Source: Azadirachta indica (lineage: Eukaryota > Streptophyta > Magnoliopsida > Sapindales > Meliaceae). Taken from it: DNA of 64,000 nt. Of this stretch, positions 11,070-22,308 are shown in pieces. The notes beneath the pieces were generated by a model, which saw only the letters and a list, made by a program, of their open reading frames with translations, searched no databases and had not been told where the DNA came from. Made by a program: the position numbers and the translations under genes. How positions within the stretch are numbered: position 1 is the first letter of the stretch; each line of letters opens with the position of its first letter. The DNA lies in the NCBI GenBank assembly GCA_022749755.1, contig CM040452.1:5288350-5352349 (forward strand), written 5' to 3'.

Positions 11070-12320
11070 TGTTTAGGGGATCTGAATTTGACCATATCTA
11101 TATCTAATCTATTATTTGATGGATTAAAAATTTTTTTTAGTTAACTTGATCTATCATATGATAGAATCTTATTCAATCCGATCTATTAAAATAATTTAAA
11201 TCTGATGCAAATAAATTAAAAATATTTAATTTTAATAGTAATTATATTTTATTAACGAAGATAATCAATAAAATAGTATATGCTCATTCAAAATAAATAA
11301 TGAAACAAATGAATATATAAATAATTGTAATTGGTTTTTTAATTAAAAATATTACATTCTTTAAAGTTACATCAAATATAAAAAAGGTGGTAAAAATAAT
11401 TACTGTAAGTTTATGAGAATACATTATTAAAACTTATATTTTCACATAATATTGTTATCAAATTTCATTTTAACAAAAAAATAAATAAATAAGGATCATC
11501 AAATGTAGTTCTCAACACCTTAAAATCTTACTTGAAAATGAAACTATATTGTAAATAAAAGATATTGATTATTGGAAAAACTAAAAAATAATAAATTTAA
11601 TAGAAAAATAATGAATCCATTTACTTAACTCATTATGTACAAATTAAATATTAATAAGTACAAATATAATTATATAAATTGAATAATATAAAGACTATGT
11701 ATAGTTATAAAAAAAAACTAATTAAACATAATTATATATAAGAATTTAACATTAATATATATAAAATTTCAATTAGTCAATGATATGAAAGGAAGTAAAT
11801 TGAACAAATCAAACAACAATAAGCACACATATAAGTTTATAAATTGAATTACATAAAGACTATATAGAATTATCAAAACAAGTTCATCAGACATGTATAT
11901 AAGAATTTAACACCAATATAAAAAAAATTCAATTAGTTAATAATATAAAAGAAAATAAATTATACAAATTATACATTAAAAGTACAAATATAATTGTGTA
12001 AGTTAAATAATATAAACACTTTATAATTATACAAAAAAAAAACACATTAGACATAGTTGTATATAAGAATTTAACACCAATATAAAAAATATTCAATTAG
12101 TCAATAATATGAAAGAAAATAAGTTGTAGAAATTGAACATTAATAAGTACAAACATAAATTAAATAATATAAAAACTATATATAATTATCAAAACAAACT
12201 CATTAGATATAATTGTATATAAGAATTTAATAACAATATAAAAAAATTTTAATTAGTCAATAATATGAAAGAAAATAAGTTGTACAAATTGAATATTAAT
12301 AATCAAAAATATAATTTTTG
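11070..12320 (+). repeat. AT-rich foldback-like arm, forward orientation (after copy C)
   Basis: Outer part about 11070-11590, then the longest forward array in the window, with about four and a half units. The landmark aattagtcaataatatgaaag (with variants) recurs near 11769, 11930, 12092 and 12250, a period of about 161 bp. The units differ by scattered substitutions and small indels, so the array is not freshly expanded. No coding capacity is seen. Confidence 0.65.
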
Positions 12321-12329
12321 TTAGAAATT

Positions 12330-13020
12330 TACGCAACTGAAGAAATGAGTAGTATTCCATTATGATCAATGCGCTATATTTTTTATATGTCAACTTAATT
12401 AGTTTCTTAGACATAGAAAGTTTTGAACTTTCTTGCAGTTACATGCATACCAATTTATAACAGAGACGGTGCGTAGCCCTTGTCAATTAACCATTCGTTC
12501 AATTTATTTTATGAGTTCTGAAAATTCTTATCCCTCTCATGATCTTGAAGCAACTGAAAACGGGAAGGTTCCATCGCCTCACTCCCTAGCTGTATATTTT
12601 ACTTAAAAATGGAAGCCATTAGCAATTTATGCCGCTTAGCCCAAATTAAAAGTACATGAACAGTCACTGCACAGAACATATGCATCTTACATATCCAATG
12701 GTATGTGAAAGTACTAAATATTAGCTGAGAAAAGGGCTTCAGGCTGCATATCATCCTAAAAGTATTTCATATAGAAGTTATGCGTCTCATGTGATATCAA
12801 CAAAGACAAACAAAATAGAAAAAACAATTCAGCTATTAGCAAAAACCTGTGTTTAAACAAAGTGTTCCTCATTAAAAACTACATGAGGATGCTTAGAAAT
12901 TGTCATGGAGACATCATATGAAACACTGGTAAATAAATCTTATACTATTTTCTCAATTTTCTTTGCTAATAAAATATAACTAATATTAAAATTAAATATT
13001 TTTAGTTTATTTGGATCCTT
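12330..13020 (-). pseudogene. RER4 fragment: intron 6 plus edge of exon 6 (relic 2)
   Basis: Same content as the relic at 2431-3090: RER4 intron 6 sequence (acgcaactgaagaaatgagt near 12328; agctgtatattttacttaaa near 12587) running into about 45 bp of exon 6 (about 12884-12930), then about 90 bp of reverse foldback arm ending at tttggatcct. Exon 6 is broken and carries substitutions. Because both junctions match relic 1, the two relics are copies from one duplication unit, not independent insertions. Confidence 0.65.
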
Positions 13021-13410
13021 CATATATAATTGCAATAAAATGAACATAAAGCATACCATTCAGCTAAGTAATTAGTTCCCAACATACATACTCCTGCTAG
13101 CATCATGAATAACGTTTGAGAACTTTTCAATAAAATATGGCTCAAAATGTTGTGAATATTCTAGTCCTTTAGCAGTTAAAACATGCCTTAAAGTAATAGT
13201 TCTGTTATAATATTATCATTTTACCTCACGAAATTAATGCCTACGCTCCACTTCATTAACTTGTGTTTCGAGAAAGGTTGTAATAGATAACATCCATGAT
13301 CACATGCAATAACAAAACCCAAAAAAGGAGAAAAAAAAAAAACCATGAACCCCTTTTTGGTTAAAAAAATTAATAAATTGATTCCTTTTTGTGAATATTT
13401 GTTTCGGATC

Positions 13411-13452
13411 ATGCCCATTCTCAGTCACTTCCAAGTTTTATTCATTCTCTGA
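13411..13452 (+). promoter_or_regulatory. Short upstream ORF before type 2 copy D
   Basis: An ATG-initiated frame of 13 codons (MPILSHFQVLFIL) ends at TGA one base before the main ATG at 13454. The same frame, length and spacing occur before copies F and G. It could throttle or reinitiate translation of the main frame; that is inference. Copy D itself is a pseudogene. Confidence 0.4.
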
Positions 13453-13453
13453 A

Positions 13454-15168
13454 ATGTCTTCCAAGTATGCCACCAAATTGAGCAAAATGCAGCAAACTTT
13501 TCAGTATCCATCCTTAGGAATTTTGTGCAAGTCTCTAGCAATTTCAGGTCTAGTTCTCTTCTTTTTCTACACCTCCTTCTTTAAAAATCTTTACAAACTT
13601 TCTCGTTCTGATTTCTATCAACAATTTAAAGTAATATGGCCAGCAGTTTCACATGGTACTGATAGTTCCAGTTCTTCCAATATGACATCTCCTACCAATA
13701 TTAGCCATATTCTTTTCGATGTTGATGGAACTGTAAAATGGTTGAAATACAAAGAGCTTACATTAAAGCATGGTGGAGAGCAAATATAACAAGGGGTTAT
13801 CTCTCTTTAGACAAATTTCCTCCTAAAGAATTCTTACCGTGGCCTTCATCTTCTCCTCCTTTTCGTGTCAACGAAGACAACAATCGAGTGAAAGCATATG
13901 AGAAAATCAGGAAATCGTTTCAAATTCGAGTGTTTCGAACAATTTTGGAAACGTTTAGAGAGGAAGATAAAGATATGAGATGGTATGTAATGGCTGATGA
14001 TGACAATATTCTGTTTGTAGATAACTTGGTTAAAGTTCTGGCGAAATATGATCACACTCAGTCTCTTTTCATTGTGACAAATTCCGACTGTGTAACTTCG
14101 AACTTTTATGTTTCTTTTAATATGGCATTTGGGGGAGCTGGGTATGCGTTAAGTTATCCTCTTGTCGAAGCATTAATTGGCTGCAAAGTTTGATACCTCT
14201 GTGGAGAAATACCAGAACCTGTATGCCAGTGATTTAATGTTGTTCTCGTGCTTGGCAGAATTCGGAGTTTCCTTGACATCTTAGAAGGGTTTTCACCGGG
14301 GATGAACTTGCTTTAATGATTGCTTTCAAAATTTGCAATTCAAAATGGGTTTATTTAATTCAAAGAAAAAACTGGTAGTACTTTTCTTGGCATGAATTTC
14401 TCACAAGCTAACTCCTATTTGTATTGCCAGTTGTAGATTCATCTACACAATGACATTTCTGGTCTTCTGTCAGCTCGTCCGCAGACTCCTGTGATCTCCA
14501 TCCACCATCTCGACTTCATAAGTCCAATTTCCCCTCTATGAGTCGTTTTGAATCCATAAAACACCTGACGGAGGCAGCAAAAGTTGACCATTCCCGTCTT
14601 TTACAACAAACCATCTGCTACCACCAGCAAAGAAACTGGTCTTTCTCCATCTCTTGGGGCTACTCAACACATAAATACGAAAATACATTGTCTCGAAACT
14701 TTCTAATGAAACCCCTCGAAACATTCCGGCCATGGTGGAGGAACACTAAGCCACCTCTTTACATGTTCAACACGCGGATATTGAACAAAAATCCATGTGA
14801 AGCACCCCATGTTTTTTCCTTTCATTCCATAGAGAATTCAACAGAAAACCAAGTTCTTACAACTGACATCCGGGCATCACCGCGAAATCTGATGCGCTGT
14901 TTGAACAATGATAATGTTTCTACAGAATTCATCCACAAAACTCAAGCATTTTCTCCATCGACAGCACACAAGAAGGTGAGAATCCATACCATCTTACTAT
15001 TATCACCATTCATATTATTGGCACGACTATACAATATGAAATGATCCTTGTATTGTATGTATCTTCCAGACGGGAATAACTGAATGATGCTATGTTCAGG
15101 ATATGGCTGACAGGAATGTTACTGATATCAAGCTAAGGGCGTGTACAAAAGATGAAATCTTTCCCTGA
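13454..15168 (+). pseudogene. GT31/DUF604 glycosyltransferase, type 2, copy D (dead)
   Basis: Exon 1 about 13454-14299, exon 2 14437-14975, exon 3 15070-15168. The ATG and the N-terminus MSSKYATKLSKMQQTFQYPS are preserved, as is the catalytic DDD (WYVMADDDNILF). Damage: a 1-nt deletion near 13747 breaks the frame just before the AWWR block; a 4-nt insertion (aatt) near 14170 follows SYPLVEAL; an in-frame TAG lies near 14282; the exon 1 donor is destroyed (caccggggatg where copy G has caccaggtgatg); exon 2 lacks one base near 14526; exon 3 has TGA at 15085-15087 in place of the first Cys codon of the ECC motif. That nonsense codon is shared with copy F. Confidence 0.9.
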
Positions 15169-15654
15169 ACTCGATTCAAATTTTTGATGCTCAGCAGCAA
15201 CAGGAGTTAAATTGCAATAGCACCACCCGCATGAATCATATGTATATGTTGAGAAAAATAATGCAAATACCAGAAGCTGTCCAGAAGACATAACTGTAAA
15301 GAATTAAGTCACATTTAACTTAATTCTTGTTAAATTTAAAAAGTCAAAGGAGAAATTCAAATAGCCGGCCTACCAAGATTGACTAAATAGAAGGTGCAAG
15401 AATCTACTAGCAATAGTTTAATCGTTAAATGTAAACCGACACAAGCATGTCTATATAAAGACGTACTAAGTCCACAATTCAATATATTCCAATTATCTTT
15501 CAAAAGGTGATGAGAACCCAACTGGGGACAAACAGAATATTATGGAATCATATGAAAAAATTGACTTCCAGAAAATGTCGGCTGATTGGCAAAAAAAATT
15601 ACAATTTTGGCTTTATCATGACTAATTCCAAATTCCCAACACGTATAGAACATT
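15169..15654 (+). other. 3' flank of copy D
   Basis: Non-coding, matching the flank of B and the GT31-RER4 spacer, with an extra segment near 15376-15470 not obvious in B. It ends at the breakpoint into type 1 intron 2 near 15655. Confidence 0.5.
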
Positions 15655-16040
15655 GCGAATCTCGATAGACACCTGACTTGAAAATATCAATATTTAAGCA
15701 GAAAACGAGAATTACATTTTCCTGTTGGAATTATTAACTTATTTGTTCTATGATTTTTCTTCGTTATTGATGTTTGTATTAATTATTTTTCAGACAGGAA
15801 GAATGGAATATGCTGCGACGTGGAATATGAAGAAGGTAGGGAATGGCGAATGTGAAATTGAGAGCTTGCATGAAAGGAGAAATGTTGGCTTAATTAAATG
15901 TAATGTAATAAGTCAAATATTCAAACTAATTCAGTTAGTCGTAGAGCTTAAGATCATTAACTTAGTAGTTGAGATGCAGCCGCCCTTGTTTGAAGAAGAA
16001 ATACAGCTAGTTACATTGGGACAAATTATGAATAATATTA
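15655..16040 (+). pseudogene. Orphan type 1 GT31 exon 3 (O2)
   Basis: End of type 1 intron 2, acceptor cag at 15791-15793, exon 3 15794-15893 and 3' UTR-like sequence. Relative to intact exon 3, an extra base appears early (gaatggaatatgctgcg) and one is lost later (gtagggaatggcg), so the tail is frameshifted in its middle. No exon 1 or 2 precedes it. The left junction matches O1. Confidence 0.75.
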
Positions 16041-16569
16041 TGTCAATCGATCAAAATTCGATATAACTGTTAAAAATAATGCAATAATATTTTAAGTATA
16101 AATTATTTTATAAATATAAAATTATAAAATATTTATCATAAATTTAATAATTTTAATTCAATAATTTTTAATAAATCTGCATAGATCAATCTAATTATTA
16201 ATATTAAAAAATGAAATACAATAAAACAACAAAAAAAGAAAATAATAAAATAATTGTGTAGGTCCGATGATGTAATTATTAGTATTAAAAATAAAATAAG
16301 AAAACAAAGAAAACATAAATAAATAAAAAAAAGAAGAGAAAGGAAGAGAAACTCATCAAATGCACCAATCCTTCATTTCTTCCGTGCGGCCTATACCTAT
16401 GCCACTTTCTCTTCACCCGTAAATCATAACTTCTTCCATTAAAACCGCTTCAATTTTCATTCAATTGGTTTTTATCATTTTAAATTTTCTAATTTTCATT
16501 AAAATTCCAAATAAAAAATTCAAAGATAATTTCTTTATTAATATTTTAAATTATATTTTAATTTTTGTA
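16041..16569. other. AT-rich spacer shared with 7371-7940
   Basis: Second copy of the non-coding spacer between orphan exon 3 and the reverse array. No gene is seen. Confidence 0.5.
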
Positions 16570-17290
16570 GTAGATTACTAACCATTGATGTTAAATTTTT
16601 ATATACAATAATTATATATAGTCCTTATATTATTTACTTTATAAAATTATATTTGTATTTATTAATGTGTAATTTGTGAAATTTATTTTTTTTCATATTG
16701 TTTAGTACTAATTGAAATTTCTTTTATATTGGTCTTAAATTCTTATATACAATTATATTTAATGAGTTTGTTCAGCGTCATATATAGTTTTTATATTATT
16801 TAATTTATAAAATTATTTTTATGCTTATCAATATTTAATTTGTGCAATTTATTTTCTTTTATATTATTGACTAATTGAGTATTAATCTTTTTATATTGAT
16901 GTTAAATTCTTATATATAATTATGTCTAAATAGTTTCTCTTTATATACTTATATAGTCTTTATATTATTCAATTTATGTAATTATATTTGTGCTTATTCA
17001 TGTTTAATTTATGTAATTTATTTTCTTTGATATTATTCACTAATTGAATTTATTGTAACATTGGTGTTAAATTCTTATATATACTTATGTCTAATGAGTT
17101 TTTCTGGTTATACTTATATAGTCCTTATATTTTTCAATTAATACAATTATACTTGTGCCTATTAATATTTAACTTGTGCAATTTATTTTCTTTTCATATT
17201 GTTGACTAATTGAATTATTTCTATACTAGTGTTAAATTCTTATATACAATTATATCTAATGAATTTGTTTTGACAATTATATATAGTCCA
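16570..17290 (-). repeat. About 160-bp tandem array, reverse orientation (before copy E)
   Basis: Four to five AT-rich units in reverse orientation. The landmark ttaaattcttatata recurs near 16735, 16904, 17068 and 17232. It ends about 130 bp before gene E and is longer than its counterpart before gene C by roughly one unit. It pairs with the forward array at 20440-20850. Confidence 0.6.
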
Positions 17291-17419
17291 TTCATAGATC
17301 GCAAAGTGTTAATGCTTAAACTCACTTAAACTAAGAAAAGCTTTGTGCTTGCTGTAAGACGCTATTTAGTCTTCATTATTCAAATTCATCATTGAAGCTC
17401 TTTGTATCTCTGTTGGAAA

Positions 17420-19360
17420 ATGTTTATCAATCTCAGCTCAGCCCAACAAAATATTCAATATTTATCTCCTGGAATATTATGGAAATCTTTAGCTATTTTT
17501 ACCCTAATTCTCGTCTTTTCCCATTCATTGGTCTTTTATAATTACAGTCCCCGTAAAATATATGCGGATATTTTTATGCCCTTTGTTGAACACAAGATAT
17601 TACCTGCAGCCGATAATCTTTCCAATTCTCCTACAAATATTAGCCACGTTGTGTTTGTTATACTGGGTTCAATAAATTCATTCAGGCATAGAAAACCCTA
17701 CATTGAAGCATGGTGGAGAGAAAATATAACAAGGGGGAATCTTTGGTTAGATGAAGCTCCCACAAAAAATTTTTTACCTTGGCCTTCTTCATCTCCTCCA
17801 TTTCGTGTAAACCAAGACCTCAGGAAATGGGAAATCTACCCTAAACTTTCAAGCCCACGTCAGGTTCGAATGTTTCATTCAATTTTGGAGGCTTTTCGGG
17901 TTGAGAATGCCACTAATAGTAATAAAGATGTGAGATGGTATGTGATGGGAGATGATGACACACTAATTTTCCAGGAAAATTTGGTTGAGGTGCTGGGAAA
18001 ATATGATCATACAAAGTATCATTACATTGGGACAAATTCTGAGAGTATTGATCCAAACCGTGGTATCTCTTTCGGTATGGGGTTCGGTGGAGCTGGTTAT
18101 GCTTTGAGTTACGCGTTTGTTGAAGTTTTGGCATCAAAGATAGAAGGGTGTATTGAGAGATATCCTCACTTGCGTTACAGTAGTTTTATGTCACATACAT
18201 GTTTTGCTGATTTAGGAGTTGATCTTACCATCGAAAAGGGTTTTCATCAGGTAATTAGTTCTTTATTTTTTCTTTTCAATATATATACACAAATCAATTC
18301 GATGATTAGTCATATAATAAATAGATTGTATATCTCTGCCATTATTATTTTAAGGCAAACTTTTAACACTTTACTGTACTAAATACACAAAATGAAGGTA
18401 TGTAAGTTCTCTAGCTAAGTCCAATTTCCATTGAAATGAACTTGCAGATTGATCTACAAGGTGACATTTCAGGTCTGCTATCATCTCATCCAAACTCTCC
18501 ATTAATCAGCCTTCACCATTTCGACTTCTTCGATCCAATCTTTCCCTTTAAAAACCGATCAGAATCCATAAACCACCTCATGAAAGCAGCAAAAGCTGAT
18601 GAATCTCGTCTGCTGCAGCAAACCATATGCTACCACAGGCAAAGCAACTGGTCATTCTTACTCTCATGGGGGTATTCTACTCACATTTACGAAAGCATTT
18701 TCCCTCGAAGTTTTCTCCGAAAACCACTCCAGACTTTTTTGCCCTGGGGAAATACTGGATTCATGTTTAACACTCGGCAGCTTAATAAAAATCCCTGTGA
18801 AGTTCCTCACGTATTCTTTTCAGAAACTGTTGATCGGTTTAAAGGAGAACTTGTTGTTACTAACTATATAAGAGGTTGGCCCCGTAACATGCCGGTTTGT
18901 CCATGGAATGGGAATCATTCGGCGGATTTAATCAGCAAGATTCGAGTTTTTTCACCGGGGAAAGGACGCAAAGAGGTAATTTTTTTTCCAACCATATTCA
19001 TAGCAGTTGCTATTGCTTGTTCTTGAGATCAAACATTTTGTTGCCTTGAACCCTTTAGGAATTCTTAGAAATCTGAGGAACTCGAATCCTCTCCCTCTAT
19101 AACATAAAGCTTATTTAAATCTCAATAAACATCTGACTTGAAAATATCAATTAATACTTAAAAAGAAAATAAAAAAGAAGATATTTCACAGTTGCTCATG
19201 TCGGAGTTACTAACTTCTTTGTTTTTGGTTCATATTGATGTTTGTATTAATTATTTTTTAGGCAGGAAGAATAGAATGCTGCGATGTGGAATATGAAGAA
19301 GGAAGGAAAATGGCGGATGTGAAATTGAGAGCTTGCGTGAAAGGAGAAACGTTGGCTTGA
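17420..19360 (+). CDS. GT31/DUF604 glycosyltransferase, type 1, copy E (intact)
   Basis: Complete gene: exons 17420-18250, 18448-18975 and 19262-19360, all phase 0, encoding 485 residues. It has the same architecture as copy C: signal anchor about residues 19-41, DDD at 178-180, GFGGAGYALS, and the cysteine tail IECCDVEYEEGRKMADVKLR. The ATG at 17420 matches copy C's start; the frame is open upstream only to a TTG. Residues 6-195 are nearly identical to copy C (one base differs in about 583), while exon 2 differs at about 18 or more of 176 residues (for example IDLQGDISG against NDIGGDVSG). This contrast points to conversion or recombination within exon 1. The acceptor of intron 2 reads ttttttag instead of tttttcag and is still usable. 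Function is as for copy C. Confidence 0.93.
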
Positions 19361-19899
19361 TAAATGTAATATTGTAATAAGTCAAATATTCAAACAAATT
19401 CAATTAGTAGTAGAGCTTAAGATCACTAACTTTGTAGTTGAGATGTAGCCTTTTTTGAAGAAGTAAAACTAGTTACAGTGCTTATGCATCATCTAATAAT
19501 TACTAGTGGATTGATTGCAATTTGATAAAACTTTTCCTTCACTTCCGAACAATTTTTAGTTAATATAAACTTTCACATTTTATTAAAATTTAGACTAACA
19601 ATTTTTCAACATATCAATTAATGGTCCCTTCACATGAAATGTAATCATATCTTAAGATTATGTGGATGACAAAACACGCGAAAATTTTAACATGAGATCT
19701 TAATTTTGGATCCATGTTAGATACCAGTAAAAGTTTTAAGTTGTCAAGTAAGAATTCTATTGTTTTTTAAAAACAAGTATTAATAAATTTTGTTTTAGTT
19801 ATACGCCAATACGTTGATCAATTCATATTTTTAGACTTTTTATAGATGTTGAAGTACATCATGTACAAGTTCAATTCAACATTGGAATTTCTATGGTAC
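19361..19899 (+). other. 3' flank of copy E
   Basis: Non-coding, aligning with the flanks of A and C. No gene is seen. Confidence 0.55.
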
Positions 19900-20850
19900 T
19901 CAGCAGATCGATTGGGCGATGGATTTGATCAAATATATATCTGGTCCATTATTTAGCGAATTTGAATTTTTTTAATTCAATCTAATTCACTATACGATGG
20001 AATCTTATTTTATCTGATCTATTAAAAAAGTTAATTTCAAATTTAATCGGATCAAAAAAAGTTTAAAATATTTAATTTTTATATTGATTATATTTTATTA
20101 ACGAAAATAATTAAAAAATAGTATATAATTTATTTAAACTTCTAAAATAATATACCCATTCAAAATAAATAATAAAAATGAATATATAAATAATTATAAT
20201 TAGATCTTTTTAATTAAAAAAATTGTGCTCTTTAAAATTACATCAAACATAAAAGGGTGGCAAAAATAATTATAGTAAGTCTATAAGAATTTATGATTAA
20301 AATTTATACCATTCACATAATATTGTTATCAAATTTTATTGTTGTCAAATATAGTATTCTCACAACATTAAAATCTTACCGGAAAAATAAAACTATATTT
20401 TAAATAAAATATATTGATCATTAAAAAAAATATAAAAAATAATAAATCTAATAGAAAAACAATAAATCCACTTACTTGACTCCATATGTATAAATTAAAC
20501 ATTAATAAACACAAATATAATTTTATAAAATTAAATAATCTAAAAACTATATACAATTAACAAAATGAACTCATTAGACATAATTGTATGTAAGAATTTA
20601 GCACCAATATAAGAAATATATTCAATTAATTAATAATATGAAAGAAAATAAGTTGTACAAATTAAATATTAATAAGCACAAATATCAATTAAATAATATA
20701 AAGATTATATATAATTATCAAAATAAATTCATTAAACATAATTGTATATGAGAAGTTAACACTAATATAAAAAATATATACCCAATTAATCGATAATATA
20801 AAAGAAAATAAATTGTACAAATTAAACATTAATAAGTACAAAAATAATGT
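19900..20850 (+). repeat. Foldback arm, forward orientation (left arm of the 20.0-21.85 kb inverted repeat)
   Basis: Outer part about 19900-20440 and inner about 160-bp array 20440-20850. Its reverse complement is found at 21190-21850: for example gaatatataaataattataatt near 20180 pairs with aattataattatttatatattt near 21700, and the stretch ending in ggatc near 20050 pairs with tttatttggatcct near 21840. The arms are therefore colinear over several hundred bases. Confidence 0.65.
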
Positions 20851-20869
20851 TTAATTTGTATCCAAGAAG

Positions 20870-21111
20870 CACAAACTCTCTTCCTTATATTAAATTGAGA
20901 ACATGAAGCCATAGAACATGAAATTATTTGAATTTGGACAGAAATCTGACTTGAAAATATCAATATTTAAGAAAAAAATGATAATCACATTTTCTTAATT
21001 TTTGGAATTATAAACATTTTGCTCTATGTTTTTGCTTTGTTATTGATGTTGGTATTAATTATTTTTCAGGCAGGAAGAATAGAATGCTGCGATGTGGAAT
21101 ATGAAGAAGAT
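20870..21111 (+). pseudogene. Truncated orphan type 1 GT31 exon 3 (O3)
   Basis: End of type 1 intron 2 and only the first 42 bp of exon 3 (21070-21111, encoding AGRIECCDVEYEE); homology then stops. It lies in the loop of the large inverted repeat. Its left neighbour differs from that of O1 and O2, so this copy arose or was rearranged separately. Confidence 0.6.
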
Positions 21112-21189
21112 GTTACTTCATGTTTCAAATAATTTTCATGTTCGATAGTTTCATATTCTCCATTTGATATAGAGGAAGAGAGTTTGAGT

Positions 21190-21850
21190 TTCTTGTGTAC
21201 AATTATATTTGTGCTTATTAATGTCTAATTTGTATAATTTATTTTCTTTTATATTATTAACTAATTGAATTTTTTTTATATATTAATGTTAAATTCTTAT
21301 ATACAATTATGTTTAATGAGATTGTTTTGATAATTATATGTACTCATTAATTGTTTAATTTATACAATTATATTTATGTTTATTAATCTTTAATTTGTAC
21401 ATTTTGAGTCAAATAAATGAATTCATTATTTTTCTATTAAATTTGTTATTTTTTTGGTTTTTTAAATTATCGATATATTTTATCTACTACATACTTTAAT
21501 TTTTCCGGTGAGATTTTAAGGCATTTAGAAGATTACATTTGATGACACATATTTTTTTTTTGGTTAAAATAAAATTCAATAACTATAGTATGTGAAGATT
21601 ATAAGTTTTAATCAAGTATTCTTATAAACTTGTAATTCTTTTTCTACTTTTTTATTTTAGATATAATTTTAAGAACATTATTTTTTTTATAAAACAACTC
21701 AATTATAATTATTTATATATTTATTTTTATTATTTATTTTGAACTGATATTTTTATTTAAAAATTTAAAAAAATCATACACTATTTTCTCTATTATTGAT
21801 AATGAAATATAACAAATAATAAAATTAAACGTTTTAAATTTATTTGGATC
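21190..21850 (-). repeat. Foldback arm, reverse orientation (right arm)
   Basis: Reverse counterpart of 20045-20850: inner array 21190-21420 (ttaaattcttatatacaatt near 21289) and outer part to the tttggatcct block near 21850. It is joined directly to the conserved 5' flank of type 2 copy F. Only about 90 bp of this outer end survives before copies B (3000-3090) and D (12930-13020). Confidence 0.6.
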
Positions 21851-22265
21851 CTTCCAATATAATTGCAACAAAATGAACAAAAAGCATGCCATTAAGCTAA
21901 GATAGTTCCCGACATACATACTTCTGCTACCATCATGAATATTAACGTTTCATTTGAGAACTTTTCCCTAAAATATGGCTCAAAATGTTGTGAATATTGA
22001 AGTCCATTAGCACCTCAAACATGCCTTAAATAGTCGATTGATTTGTTATAATATTATCATTTTACCTCACGAAATTAATGCTTAAGCCCCACTTCATTTG
22101 ACCTGTTTTCGGAGAAAGGTTGTAACAGATAATGTGCATGATCGCATGCAATAGCAAACACCCCCCACCCAAAAAAAAAAAAAAAAAAAAAAAATGAAAA
22201 CCCCTTTTTCCGAAAAAGAAAAAACTCAATAAATTTATTCCTTTTGTGAATATTTGTTTTAGCTC
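21851..22265 (+). other. 5' flank of type 2 copy F
   Basis: Non-coding, aligning with the upstream regions of B, D and G. It includes a C/A homopolymer stretch near 22160-22195 that is longer than in the other copies. No gene is seen. Confidence 0.5.
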
Positions 22266-22307
22266 ATGCCCATTTTCAGTTTCTTGAAAGTTTTGTTCAG
22301 TCTCTGA
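22266..22307 (+). promoter_or_regulatory. Short upstream ORF before type 2 copy F
   Basis: Thirteen codons (MPIFSFLKVLFSL) and TGA, ending one base before the main ATG at 22309, as before D and G. Confidence 0.4.
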
Positions 22308-22308
22308 A

